Source: a bacterium (GTDB lineage Bacteria; CLD3; SB21). Taken from it: DNA of 64,000 nt. The notes beneath the pieces are model-generated. The model saw only the letters and a program-made list of their open reading frames with translations, searched no databases and was not told the origin of the DNA. Position 1 is the stretch's first letter, and each line of letters starts with the position of its first letter. The DNA is taken from assembly GCA_019695335.1 (NCBI GenBank), contig JAIBAF010000004.1, forward strand, positions 1 to 64,000, read 5' to 3'. This document shows positions 52,608-62,314 of this stretch, piece by piece. The translations under genes and the position numbers were made by a program.

Positions 52608-55463
52608 ATGAAAAAATTCATCGCATTCGTCGTATGGGTTTTGGTGAATGCCGGTATGAGTACTGCGCAAATCAAAATCCACCGAACGTTAAACATTGAA
52701 GACGGACTTCCACAGTCTCAGATTTTGAGTATGCTGGAAGATCATGACGGTTATATGTGGTTCGGAACTTTTGCCGGACTGGCGCGCTGGGATGGAACGT
52801 CATTTGCTAATTTCGACGGCCGGAACGGGCTCACTGGTTCCGTCATCTACGACATGATGGAAGACAGCACGGGACTTTATCTTGGTACGAGTGACGGTGT
52901 ATTTCTTTATCACAACGACGTCATGTCACCGTTCAAAAAAAAATTTTTTTCAGGAAAACATATTCGTAAAATTTTGCGAATAGGAAATGATGAATGGTTC
53001 TTCGCAACGGAAGGCAATGGTCTTTTTTATTGCAAAGATTCGGTTGTCGTAAATTGGACTGAAGCAAACGGACTCAACAGTGATATCGTCTATTCTTTAG
53101 CACTCTATAAACAGCAGATTATCATCGCAACAGCCGGCGGTCTGAATATTTTAGAAAATTCCATCCTGTCCAGTTTAAGCAAAGGACTGCCTTCGAAATT
53201 TACACGCCGATTATTTCGTTCAGGGAATGGTTATATCTATATCTGTACCGATAAGGGCCTGGCCATTTACAACGGCTCAATTTATACAGTGCTTACGGAC
53301 AATAGTGGTTTGTCTGGTAACGATGTTTGGGATGTGATTGAATCGCGTGACGGTAAACTGTATGTCGCAACATCGACCGGCGTTACCATTCTCGGAAAAG
53401 GCGACCCGGAAATCCTGACATCGTCGAATGGTTTGCAAGATGATTTCGTCAATTCACTTTTTGAAGATTCACATGGAACGATTTATATAGGCCACTATGT
53501 TGCCGGTGGCGTTAGTTTATATTCGCCGAAGCAAATGATGTTTTATAATAAAAAAACCGGATTGACGGAAAATGAGATCTGGAGTATCGGAGAAGATGAT
53601 AGAGGACATTTATGTTTGGGAACTTACGGGTCGGGCTTGTTACTCCTCGATAAAAACACAACAACATTGCAGAGTAAAACGAGCGCCGACGGACTAGCGA
53701 ATGATGCCGTGTGGTGCTTTGCCAAAAACTCACAAGGCAAACTTTTGATTGGTACGGATCAAGGCGTCAGTGCTTTAAGTAACGGCCGACTGTCTACTCT
53801 TAATTCAAGCAAATTGTTACCCAGAGTATTTGCCCTCCACACAGCCCGAAACGGCATTACTTACATCGGAACGAATCTGGGATTATATAAGATGGCATCC
53901 TTAGGAATTCCTGAAAAAATTCCGGAATTCGGCGATATGATTATTTCCAGTTTGACCGAAGATTCAGCCGGAACATTATATATTGGATGCGATGACCAGG
54001 GACTTCGGGCGATTCAAGGCGATCGCGTGATGCGATGGCTGGCGGCTGACGGGCTTACGTCAGAAAAAATCAACGGTCTTCATATTTTTAAAAAAAAACT
54101 TTTTATCGGCACGACGGGTGGTGGCCTGATTGTATTTAATCCTCAAGACACGCTCAAACCTTTTTTTGCCATGACCATGGAGCAAGGTTTATCCGATAAC
54201 ACCATCTTCACTATCGTTGAAGACCGGTCGAATCAATTGTATCTCACTTCCAATAAAGGTATAACTGTTCTGGATGTAAGCGGTGAACCGCGAGTAAAAA
54301 AGATCCTCACTCGTTTCGACGGATTACCCAGCGATGAATGTATTCACGGAGCCGCGTATGCCGATGCAGATGGAATTTTATGGTTTGGAACCACTCGTGG
54401 AGTTGCGCGTTACAATCCAAATGAAGATCAAATCAACACCATTCCGCCGCGAATCCATTTGACCCGTCTAAGAATTTTTGAAGATGATGTGGATTTAAAA
54501 AAACTTCCGGCAGGCCATGTTTTTAATTACAACGAAAATTATCTGAAATTTGATTTTATCGGCATTCATTTGGCTATGCCGGAGCGAGTCATGTATCGCT
54601 ATCGTATGTCGGAAGTGGATCCGGATTGGGTCGAAACACCGAGAAATTTTGTGCAATATTCTAATTTGCATGACGGTCATTATACGTTTGAAATTCAGGC
54701 GGCCAATGCCTGGGGCGTTTGGAGTGAGCCGTTGCAATTTACTTTTACGATTCGGCCTCCGTTCTGGAAAACATGGTGGTTTATCGCATTGATCATTTTC
54801 ACGGTGGGTGGAACGGCTGCGCTGATTGTATACAATCGCGTGCAACGCGTTCTTGCTATCGAACGCATGCGCTCAAAAATTGCTGCCGATTTTCATGATT
54901 CAATCGGCGCCGGGCTAACTCAAGTTCATATCCTCACGCAAATTGCGGCGCTGCAGCCGGATAAAAACGAATTGGTCGTAAAAAATCTGCAAACCATCGA
55001 CCATATTTCACAATCCTTATATGAAGAAATGCGCGATATTATCTGGATGATTAACCCGAAACGCGATTCGTTGTACGAGTTAATTATTCGCCTGAAAGAG
55101 TCCATTGAGGAAATTATTTTTCAAAATAACATCGAGTTTATTACTGGTAATCTTTCAGCATTGCAATCGGTAAAATTGCCGATGGAATTTCGCCGTCATC
55201 TGTACATGATTTTTAAAGAAGGTATCAACAATGCTCTTAAATATAGCGGTTGTAAGCGCATTACGCTGGAGGCAAACGTTAATGGAAAATCTTTCAGTAT
55301 GACATTAAAGGATGACGGCAAAGGCTTTGACTTATCCCACCAACGCCATGGCAACGGGTTAGTCAATATGCAGGAACGTGCCCGTGCTATCGGAGGATGT
55401 ATCGAAATTGAAACGGGAAATGAACAAGGGTGCACGATCCGATTTACAGGAAGAAGAATTTAG
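52608..55463 (+). CDS. Two-component sensor kinase with periplasmic propeller (Reg_prop/Y_Y_Y)
   Basis: 951 residues. Signal peptide (to about residue 21), then about 600 residues of 'two-component regulator propeller' repeats ('DHDGYMWFGTFAGLARWDG', 'EDSTGLYLGTSDGVF') and a Y_Y_Y domain (about 640-718). TM about 723-745, HisKA_3 with phospho-His763 in 'ADFHDSIGAGLTQ', then an HATPase domain with 'NNALKYSG' and 'DDGKGFD'. The most likely partner is the LuxR-type regulator at 56961, beyond the convergent symporter. Large periplasmic propellers of this kind often recognise oligosaccharides. Confidence 0.92.
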   Translation: MKKFIAFVVWVLVNAGMSTAQIKIHRTLNIEDGLPQSQILSMLEDHDGYMWFGTFAGLARWDGTSFANFDGRNGLTGSVIYDMMEDSTGLYLGTSDGVFLYHNDVMSPFKKKFFSGKHIRKILRIGNDEWFFATEGNGLFYCKDSVVVNWTEANGLNSDIVYSLALYKQQIIIATAGGLNILENSILSSLSKGLPSKFTRRLFRSGNGYIYICTDKGLAIYNGSIYTVLTDNSGLSGNDVWDVIESRDGKLYVATSTGVTILGKGDPEILTSSNGLQDDFVNSLFEDSHGTIYIGHYVAGGVSLYSPKQMMFYNKKTGLTENEIWSIGEDDRGHLCLGTYGSGLLLLDKNTTTLQSKTSADGLANDAVWCFAKNSQGKLLIGTDQGVSALSNGRLSTLNSSKLLPRVFALHTARNGITYIGTNLGLYKMASLGIPEKIPEFGDMIISSLTEDSAGTLYIGCDDQGLRAIQGDRVMRWLAADGLTSEKINGLHIFKKKLFIGTTGGGLIVFNPQDTLKPFFAMTMEQGLSDNTIFTIVEDRSNQLYLTSNKGITVLDVSGEPRVKKILTRFDGLPSDECIHGAAYADADGILWFGTTRGVARYNPNEDQINTIPPRIHLTRLRIFEDDVDLKKLPAGHVFNYNENYLKFDFIGIHLAMPERVMYRYRMSEVDPDWVETPRNFVQYSNLHDGHYTFEIQAANAWGVWSEPLQFTFTIRPPFWKTWWFIALIIFTVGGTAALIVYNRVQRVLAIERMRSKIAADFHDSIGAGLTQVHILTQIAALQPDKNELVVKNLQTIDHISQSLYEEMRDIIWMINPKRDSLYELIIRLKESIEEIIFQNNIEFITGNLSALQSVKLPMEFRRHLYMIFKEGINNALKYSGCKRITLEANVNGKSFSMTLKDDGKGFDLSHQRHGNGLVNMQERARAIGGCIEIETGNEQGCTIRFTGRRI

Positions 55464-56818
55464 GCAGGTTTTCCGTTTTCAAAAGAAGCGACGATGATGT
55501 ATCCTGCGAACGATACTGCTAATGCAAGCAGATAACTTAATTCGAATTCGTAACCGTAACTCGCCACCATCCACACAACAACTCCCAGTAACAACGCAGT
55601 GATGGCGCTTTTTTCTTTTCCGAACCGCGTAAATACTCCGAACATAGCGACGACAAAAATTCCGGCACTCCCAAGCGACGAAGCGTCTTTGACTAAATTA
55701 TAAACGCCTTCCGCGTGCAGAGCTAAAATGTAAGCCAGAATTCCCATACCTACCACGCCCAGGCGGTTATATAACAATTTTTGTTTTTCGGCGACACCGG
55801 GCTTCATTGATAAAAGAATGTTGTGAGAAAAAAGCGCCGAACAGGACAACAGGGCGCTGTCGACGGTCGACAAAATGGCCGAAACAATCGCGCCGGCAAA
55901 CAATACGTACATCCAAGACGGTAAATATTTTTGCGCAATCATCGGAAGCACATGTTCCGGTTCTTCCAAACCCGGAATCAAATAAAATCCGGCCAAGCCT
56001 AGTGTCAACGGAATAATGCCTACAACGAGATACATTCCCGCTGCCAATAGTGTTGAACGTTTTGCGATCTGCGGTGACCGGCAGGCAATCACGCGCGAGA
56101 TCAATTCCTGTGCAACGAGCGAACCACAGATCGGAATGGCCCATTCTTCCAGTGACGACCACCACGAGTGGACGGTTGCAGAATCGCGAAACACAAAAAG
56201 ATCAGGTATGGCCGTTACTGTGTCGGAGGTCATTACAATCGGTATCAATATGACTAACCCTGCAATCAGCGCTACACCTTGTACGACGTCCGTGATAGCA
56301 TCGGCCAAAAGTCCTCCCATCACGGTGTACACAATCACCACGGCGGCGGCCAATGTGATGGCCATGGTCGCTGTCAGTTCCGACGAAGCCGATAAAATCA
56401 TTCCCAGCGCGCGGATCTGCGCCGCGGCCCACAAAAGCGACGTCGGAATCATGATAATGGCCGTCAACCGTTCTGTGCGCTGCGAAAACCGAATCTTGAA
56501 AAGATCGGCGATCGTTGTCAATTTCATTTTCCACAAAGGTACAGCGAGGACCAACGCCATAACAATCAAACAAACAGCATATCCAAACGGATCGGCTGTC
56601 ACACCGGCTAAACCAAGTTCATACGCCGCGCCGGCCGTCCCGATGCATGACTCAGCACCAAACCATGTCGCGAAAATCGAAAAAATCGCCAGACCATAAC
56701 CAAGACTTCGCCCGGCAAGGAGATAATCCTCTTCGTTTCGAATTTTCTTCGAAACCAGAAAACCAATGATAAGTTGTACAACTATATAGACGAGTATTCC
56801 AGCAAGAGTTGAATTCAT
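55460..56818 (-). CDS. Sodium:solute symporter (SSS family)
   Basis: 452 residues, about 13 hydrophobic helices. The start 'LAGRSLGYGLAIFSIFATWFGAES' and mid-protein 'TVDSALLSCSALFSHN' are typical of the SSS family (Na+ with proline, pantothenate, sugar or acetate). The substrate is not evident. It overlaps the end of the sensor kinase by 4 bp (convergent) and is divergent from the response regulator gene; the shared 142-bp gap should hold both promoters. Confidence 0.93.
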   Translation of the reverse strand: MNSTLAGILVYIVVQLIIGFLVSKKIRNEEDYLLAGRSLGYGLAIFSIFATWFGAESCIGTAGAAYELGLAGVTADPFGYAVCLIVMALVLAVPLWKMKLTTIADLFKIRFSQRTERLTAIIMIPTSLLWAAAQIRALGMILSASSELTATMAITLAAAVVIVYTVMGGLLADAITDVVQGVALIAGLVILIPIVMTSDTVTAIPDLFVFRDSATVHSWWSSLEEWAIPICGSLVAQELISRVIACRSPQIAKRSTLLAAGMYLVVGIIPLTLGLAGFYLIPGLEEPEHVLPMIAQKYLPSWMYVLFAGAIVSAILSTVDSALLSCSALFSHNILLSMKPGVAEKQKLLYNRLGVVGMGILAYILALHAEGVYNLVKDASSLGSAGIFVVAMFGVFTRFGKEKSAITALLLGVVVWMVASYGYEFELSYLLALAVSFAGYIIVASFENGKPA

Positions 56819-56960
56819 GACAAAAGCAATCCGTTAAATGAGCTGAAAGGATACGAATTATAAAACGACGGAAGAACAATTGCAATAACTGCTTAATGAA
56901 AAAGCCGTTGAAACGGTAATGTTCTTTACGTATTATTCAAAACAACCAAATAATTACACA

Positions 56961-57599
56961 ATGATTAAAGTAGCCGTCGTCGAAGACGACAAAATTATCC
57001 GGCAAGGATTACATCTGATTTTAGATTCAACGGAAGGATTCAAATGCGTCGGCGCATATGAACGCTGCGAAGCTTTGTTGAAAGAATTGAACGTGCGCAA
57101 GCCGGAAATCGTTTTGATGGACATTCATTTAGCCGGCGGCATGTCCGGTATTGAAGGCGTAAAAAAAATCAAAGCAGTCACTCCAAATATTATTGTAATC
57201 ATGCAAACGGTGTATGAAGAATCTGAAACTATCTTTGATGCATTGTGCGCCGGCGCTTCAGGATATTTACTCAAGAAAACTTCTCCGGCCCGTATGCTTG
57301 AAGCGTTAAAAGAAGCACAGGAAGGCGGCGCGCCAATGTCTCCGTCTATCGCTAAAAAAGTAGTCGATCATTTTCAACGTCAATCCGTTCCCAGCAACAA
57401 TGAAGACGCTTCGTTAACCGAACGCGAAAAATCCATACTCAAACTGATGGAATCCGGCAAACCATATAAACTCATCGCCGACGAATTGTCCATCAGCGTT
57501 CCTACGGTGCGATTTCATGTCGGCAATATCTACAAGAAACTCCACGCAACCTCCCAATCTGAAGCCATCTCAAAAGCTGTCCGCAAAGGTTTGATCTGA
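56961..57599 (+). CDS. LuxR/NarL-type response regulator
   Basis: 212 residues from the ATG at 56961; upstream in-frame ATG at 56919 gives 14 extra residues not seen in the family. REC domain with phospho-Asp54 in 'VLMDIHL' and the LuxR-type HTH 'LTEREKSILKLMESGKPYKLIADELSISVPTVRFHV'. Its partner is most likely the propeller HisKA_3 kinase encoded before the symporter. Targets may include the symporter gene, transcribed divergently. Confidence 0.92.
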   Translation: MIKVAVVEDDKIIRQGLHLILDSTEGFKCVGAYERCEALLKELNVRKPEIVLMDIHLAGGMSGIEGVKKIKAVTPNIIVIMQTVYEESETIFDALCAGASGYLLKKTSPARMLEALKEAQEGGAPMSPSIAKKVVDHFQRQSVPSNNEDASLTEREKSILKLMESGKPYKLIADELSISVPTVRFHVGNIYKKLHATSQSEAISKAVRKGLI

Positions 57600-57624
57600 A
57601 GCGACCCGCCTTTGGTCTTTTTTT

Positions 57625-57660
57625 AAACCACCTATCACTTGTGATAGGTGGTTTTTTTGT
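57625..57660 (+). terminator. Strong rho-independent terminator after response regulator
   Basis: Arms AAACCACCTATCA and TGATAGGTGGTTT (57625-57654) with a CTTG-type loop, followed by TTTTTTT. It starts 26 bp after the regulator stop and cuts the unit off from the hypothetical-protein group. Confidence 0.93.
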
Positions 57661-57764
57661 TTCCGGCCTTTTTTTATCGATTGCGATAGTTGTTGAGATA
57701 AGACGTTTACAAGATATTGAGATCAGTTCTTTGACCCATGAACCTTCACATGAAAGCCTCGGTT

Positions 57765-58286
57765 ATGAAATTTACATTGGCATTCACACTTCAACTACTG
57801 TTGTCCGTCAGTTGTAATATCAAAGATGAGCCGCAGGCATTAGCTGATTACAAACCTGAAACGATCCGGACAGAAATTGCAATACAATCGGATCTTTCAT
57901 ATAACCGTTTCTCAGTAACTGAATTGTCTGTCACCGATTGCTACTTTATCAAAAATACAGACGCTAATTATTCGATTGCGATCATCAATTACGATCCTTC
58001 CATTGACGCACCTTACCGGCAAAAAATGCTGGCGGATGAAATAAAAGTTAATATCGACCTTTATTGTGCCGATGCGCCAATAGCGCGAGGAGTTTATTGG
58101 TGCTCAAAAAAATCAGCTAAGAGCCTCTCGGCAACGATTTATAACAGTCATGGTTCGATTGACCTTCACGACCATGAAAGCGGAAAAGTTGAAATCACTT
58201 ATTTCGACGGAAGAATTCTGCAAGGCCGGATCGATATTGACGACGGCATGACTTCTATTAAAGGAATTTTCTCAACACGATCATAA
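57765..58286 (+). CDS. Hypothetical lipoprotein
   Basis: 173 residues from the ATG at 57765; in-frame ATG at 57738 and 57750 are possible and none has a clear ribosome-binding site. Lipobox 'LLSVSC' near the N-terminus. The mature part is rich in beta strands with no known family ('SVTDCYFIKNTDANYSIAIINYD', 'YNSHGSIDLHDHESGKVEITYFDG'). Possibly a surface lipoprotein of a calycin- or beta-sandwich type. It lies 28 bp before the 657-residue unknown protein and may share its operon. Confidence 0.65.
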   Translation: MKFTLAFTLQLLLSVSCNIKDEPQALADYKPETIRTEIAIQSDLSYNRFSVTELSVTDCYFIKNTDANYSIAIINYDPSIDAPYRQKMLADEIKVNIDLYCADAPIARGVYWCSKKSAKSLSATIYNSHGSIDLHDHESGKVEITYFDGRILQGRIDIDDGMTSIKGIFSTRS

Positions 58287-58314
58287 TCACTTTAACTTAA
58301 ATGAAGGAGGAAGT

Positions 58315-60288
58315 ATGAAACGGAAGATTAATTTAGCGTGGCTGGTAATCATCACCTTAGCCGCATCCATGGCTGTCGGCAACAGCTATTCTCAGATCGA
58401 TTTAAAAAAACTGAAAGGCAAAGACAAATCCAAAAAGGAAACGAATGACAAACAGAAATCTGCATCACAGGATGGACGGGCTTCGAACAATGATTCCAAA
58501 AAATCCGGCGGTTCCAACAACGTTGCTTTAAATAATGCTGTCAAAGCGCTGCAAAATGATTTTATGGCGCTCGATGAATTGAGCCGTGCGCCTCAGTGGG
58601 ATGATTATAACTGGGATTACAAGGCTCAGAAATATTTAAAACAAATTCCGGATCGTATCGGTAAGGTTCGCGAACTCGAAGCCAATCATGCCGATCTGCC
58701 TAAGTACGAAGATTTGCAGAAACGTTTTCAGGCCTGGTATGATACGAAAGGCGGCAACGCAGCTAACGCCGATGCGGCTGGCTCAATGCTAGCTTATTAC
58801 AAAGGAAAAGCACAACTTTTGACTAATGCCCCTGCATCTATTGTTGCTGAATTTATGATCCCGCAATTGTCCGGAGATAACCTGCAACCGAGTGAAACCA
58901 TCAATATCCTTTCAGCGATGGATTACCCGTCAATGGCCGACCGTATGAAAACCGACAGGGAAAAATTTCCTAAATATTTTTATGCATTGAAAAATCGTTT
59001 ACAAAAACCCGCCAAAGGCCAGGAATTGAAAGATGGAAAAGAAATTGGTGTTACCACGAAAGACGATGAACAAATCAATTCGTCGATCAACAGCATTCTG
59101 TTGTGGCGTGATAAAATGGAAGCCGCCCAAGGTGAATTGGCAAAAGGCGTTTCCATCTGTATTGCCAAAGGCGACGAAGTCACCTATTCCAACGATGTAA
59201 AAATGGCGTACTATGAATCGGCCAGCTTGATGGCGCGTTCATTCAAATCGATGTTTCCCGATAATTCCGTTTTCGAAGACTTGACGCGCGAAGCCGATAA
59301 TGCTTTGGATCGTGTCATGACAAATTTCGCCCACCTTTTCACCAGTGATTTTCATAAAAAAAATATCAAAAAAATTATCGCATTTAAAAATCCTCAGGTC
59401 GTTGGAAAAGAAAACCCTGCAGACGTTATCACGGAAATTGTTCCGGGCCAGCCGTTTTATATGATCGCTTATTTTCGTCAAACAATTAAGGAATTAGGAG
59501 CGACCAAAAATGATCCGGACCTTGGCTACAGCGTCGCGACCTTACCCACGGCATTTTTTAAGGACGCAACCGATCAGTCTTCTTCCTCCAGCATTCGCCT
59601 GTACAACATTGGCGGAAAAGATCAGGAGATTATGAAGAAAGCGTATATCATATATGATTTGCTCCCCGATCCGGATCAAACAAATTATAAAAGCCATCTT
59701 CAATACCTGCCGGCTTTGCATTTCACCAAGTGGCTTCTGTCATTAACTCCCGGCCGTCATGATATTTTATTCGGCCTCGACGCCGACGGATACAATGATC
59801 GTTTTGCGGCTACAATTCAGTTTAGCATCAATTTAGACAGTAAAAGCAAGGAAGCGCTTAAAGCTTATTATGAAAAACTTTGGGCGAAAAAGCTGTCGGC
59901 AGTTGTTTTTCCGGATCAATATGGATCGACCGATCAACAAAATGAGATTCCTAACCGCGATGCGTTATCGAAATACGGCAAATTGCTCAAGCTTACCTGT
60001 AAACAAACCGGTCAGGTCATGAAGCCGTGGCCTAATGAAAATCAGGTTGATAATTATGTCGGTACGGGATTTGGCTTATTTGAAAGAACGGACGGCAAAT
60101 ATGAAATTATAGGTTTGTCTTTCTTACGCAAGCCTTCTGAAAGTCAATTCCGCTGGACCGCTTTAGGCGGAATACCCGATGATTACGCTTTGAATGCTTC
60201 CGGTTATCAGATCAAACCGGCATTGCTTAGTTTCGGCTATGAAATACCTAAAGAAAATATCGGTAAATCGGGTAATTGGAAGCAATAG
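58315..60288 (+). CDS. Large secreted protein of unknown function
   Basis: 657 residues with a signal peptide (to about residue 27) then a Lys/Asp/Ser-rich low-complexity stretch (about 30-70). The rest is mixed alpha/beta with no family I recognise; the C-terminal half contains 'LPALHFTKWLLSLTPGRHDILFGL' and 'FGLFERTDGKYEIIGLSFLRKP', suggestive of a beta-rich globular domain. A very strong AAGGAGGAAG ribosome-binding site precedes it. It may be highly expressed and exported. Confidence 0.8.
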   Translation: MKRKINLAWLVIITLAASMAVGNSYSQIDLKKLKGKDKSKKETNDKQKSASQDGRASNNDSKKSGGSNNVALNNAVKALQNDFMALDELSRAPQWDDYNWDYKAQKYLKQIPDRIGKVRELEANHADLPKYEDLQKRFQAWYDTKGGNAANADAAGSMLAYYKGKAQLLTNAPASIVAEFMIPQLSGDNLQPSETINILSAMDYPSMADRMKTDREKFPKYFYALKNRLQKPAKGQELKDGKEIGVTTKDDEQINSSINSILLWRDKMEAAQGELAKGVSICIAKGDEVTYSNDVKMAYYESASLMARSFKSMFPDNSVFEDLTREADNALDRVMTNFAHLFTSDFHKKNIKKIIAFKNPQVVGKENPADVITEIVPGQPFYMIAYFRQTIKELGATKNDPDLGYSVATLPTAFFKDATDQSSSSSIRLYNIGGKDQEIMKKAYIIYDLLPDPDQTNYKSHLQYLPALHFTKWLLSLTPGRHDILFGLDADGYNDRFAATIQFSINLDSKSKEALKAYYEKLWAKKLSAVVFPDQYGSTDQQNEIPNRDALSKYGKLLKLTCKQTGQVMKPWPNENQVDNYVGTGFGLFERTDGKYEIIGLSFLRKPSESQFRWTALGGIPDDYALNASGYQIKPALLSFGYEIPKENIGKSGNWKQ

Positions 60289-60302
60289 ATTCTTAATAAA
60301 CT

Positions 60303-60339
60303 GGTAAACCGGAAATGATGTTTCCGGTTTACCTTTCTA
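60303..60339 (+). terminator. Hairpin after the 657-residue secreted protein
   Basis: Perfect 13-bp arms GGTAAACCGGAAA and TTTCCGGTTTACC (60303-60333) with a 5-nt loop. The following tail TTTCTA is only partly T-rich, so a terminator is likely but a protein-binding or processing site is possible. Confidence 0.6.
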
Positions 60340-60359
60340 TTATTTTGATACTCAAATTT

Positions 60360-60455
60360 ATGAACGACCAAACAGATCAAATAAACTGGCGCATTTTAAT
60401 TTTCCTTTTGATCTCATTATTTTTACTGATTGTTGCGCATATCATTTTAAAGTGA
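60360..60455 (+). CDS. 31-residue single-span membrane peptide (candidate small gene)
   Basis: ATG at 60360, stop TGA ending at 60455. The peptide has a polar start ('MNDQTDQINWR'), one 18-residue hydrophobic helix, and a short 'ILK' end. No good ribosome-binding site is visible and it is too short for homology, but it fits between a terminator-like hairpin and the following gene with the right spacing (10 bp). Could be a leader or a small membrane component. Confidence 0.4.
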   Translation: MNDQTDQINWRILIFLLISLFLLIVAHIILK

Positions 60456-60465
60456 GACGATTCCT

Positions 60466-61140
60466 ATGGAACAACGCCATCGTGAATATACCGACTATTA
60501 CGAAGCACGAATGAATCGGTACTTGAACATCCCGATGTACCAAAATTCGTACGAAGCCGAAAAAGCTTTATTTCAGGCAATTAGTGAAGTAGAAAAATTG
60601 GAAGATTTTCGTGCAGTTTTAGAAAAAAACCAACTTAATATTCGCGTCGCGATTGCAAAAGTAAAAGACACTGAAAAAGCACGATTGGAATTTTACGATC
60701 AAATTCATGAAACGGTTCGTGCTAAAAGTTCAGAACGCATTTTACAGGCCATCGATAACATTCAATCGCCTGAAGAACTGACAAGGATGGTTTTGGATAT
60801 TGAAACGGAAAACAATCTTTTTATCACTGTCGATTTATTCGCCGATTGTTTTTATTCCGATTTTAAAATTTTAGAAGAAATCGAAGTTGCGGAATCGATT
60901 GTCGGCGACATCCCGCAAGAGTGGCGTCAGGAAGAATCGGACCGTGTTCATATGTTACGCAAGTCGGGCAGAACCGATTACGAACAACGGATTGTACCGG
61001 GTTATCGGCAATACCAACCGGATTGGAAAATAAATTATGCTTTGATCGGCGAAAAACGTCATCGCCGTAAAATTCCTTTCCCCGAAGAAGTAGTTCAAAA
61101 ACGAATCAAGCAGCATCAACGTTACACCGGTATGGAGTAA
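60466..61140 (+). CDS. Hypothetical soluble helical protein
   Basis: 224 residues, without signal peptide or membrane segment. Strongly charged with predicted helices in 1-150 ('YEARMNRYLNIPMY', 'AEKALFQAISEVEKLEDFRAVL'), followed by a basic C-terminus ('GEKRHRRKIPFPEEVVQKRIKQHQRY'). No family recognised. It is followed 3 bp later by the next unknown gene, so the two are co-transcribed. A weak ribosome-binding site only. Confidence 0.75.
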   Translation: MEQRHREYTDYYEARMNRYLNIPMYQNSYEAEKALFQAISEVEKLEDFRAVLEKNQLNIRVAIAKVKDTEKARLEFYDQIHETVRAKSSERILQAIDNIQSPEELTRMVLDIETENNLFITVDLFADCFYSDFKILEEIEVAESIVGDIPQEWRQEESDRVHMLRKSGRTDYEQRIVPGYRQYQPDWKINYALIGEKRHRRKIPFPEEVVQKRIKQHQRYTGME

Positions 61141-61143
61141 ATT

Positions 61144-62310
61144 ATGCCAATCAATCAAATGATTATCGATAGCATGCTTGGAACCTTCAGAACGATGGCT
61201 CAAGACTGTCGCGACAAAAAAATGTCGGGACCTTCCTTCGAGATGATGTTGGCCGAACTGGAAAAAATGGAATCACTCGGTCGTGAAATGGACGACTTGA
61301 ACGCCTATAGCGCAAAAATGGCAACGGAAGGTCATTTTGCAAATTTCAGTCAATATTATTCGCAATGCCTTTCTGAGGCCGCTAAACAATCGCTAACCAA
61401 TAATGACGATACGGATGATTTGTATTTAAAGCAGACGATTGATGCTTATGAAAAAACGCTGGTGTCGTATCATGATACACAGAATTCTTCGTTAAAACCT
61501 TCGGACGTTCGCTCGTTAAGCGGTGTTTTACAATCGATCATTGATCTAGGGCGATCGGGTATTTCGTATCCTGTATTCCTCCGCACGCTGATCGAAAAAG
61601 GTATGGACAAAGCCATGGAAGGTACCGTGATACTTCGCGATAACCTGGTCACCGAAGTGAATTGGGCAAAATCCAGAAATCATCCGGTCGAAATTCAAAT
61701 GCGTGAAGAAATTCTTTCAACTTTCGATGCGATGGCCAACACTTCGCCCTTCGGCATCCCGGATTCATTTGAATTCGGATTACGGAGGAACAAGATCGAA
61801 TGGGATTTTGCACCGCGGATTACAGAATGGAAAGCCATTCAGGAACGATGGGAAATTCTGATCGATTTAGTCAATGATTGGTTAGACGCTTTCACATCGT
61901 TTGCGTCTGCTGATGATCGGTGGGTATCCGCGGCCGGTATTTCAGTAACTCAAAAAAATATTCGGAGAACTCAAGAACTAGTGCCGTTTCGATTACGCGA
62001 GCGACTCAGAATCTTCAATGAATCGTTTGGTCTTGAATGGAATGATATTTTTGAACATATAACCTTCAAAACGGCGTGGACCAATGTCGATGTATTTTTG
62101 TCACAGGAAAAGCTTGAATTGATCAAACGCGCCGTGATCCAATGTTTACCCGGCGGACACCCTACAGATGATTTGGTCAAACAAGCCGAGTCGCTCCGTA
62201 AAACTCATCGGGATTTTCGCTTTGATGAGAAAAACGTAATGAGTAAAAAATTAAAAGAGGAATATAATAATTACTTCGGTAAAGGCGCTTACGAGAAAGA
62301 TTTCAGATAA
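61144..62310 (+). CDS. Hypothetical soluble protein
   Basis: 388 residues, no signal peptide or membrane segment. Almost wholly helical with many charged residues; 'DYGHLW'-type motifs or known catalytic patterns are absent. It follows the 224-residue protein by 3 bp and ends at a convergent small membrane gene. The pair has no named relatives that I recognise. A function cannot be suggested. Confidence 0.75.
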   Translation: MPINQMIIDSMLGTFRTMAQDCRDKKMSGPSFEMMLAELEKMESLGREMDDLNAYSAKMATEGHFANFSQYYSQCLSEAAKQSLTNNDDTDDLYLKQTIDAYEKTLVSYHDTQNSSLKPSDVRSLSGVLQSIIDLGRSGISYPVFLRTLIEKGMDKAMEGTVILRDNLVTEVNWAKSRNHPVEIQMREEILSTFDAMANTSPFGIPDSFEFGLRRNKIEWDFAPRITEWKAIQERWEILIDLVNDWLDAFTSFASADDRWVSAAGISVTQKNIRRTQELVPFRLRERLRIFNESFGLEWNDIFEHITFKTAWTNVDVFLSQEKLELIKRAVIQCLPGGHPTDDLVKQAESLRKTHRDFRFDEKNVMSKKLKEEYNNYFGKGAYEKDFR

Positions 62311-62314
62311 AAAC

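Noticed and set aside
56016-56699. Long open frame (227 residues) on the plus strand opposite the sodium symporter
   Set aside because: It is the antisense of a clear SSS-family gene, has low-complexity Thr/Ala/Ile content and no ribosome-binding site or family.
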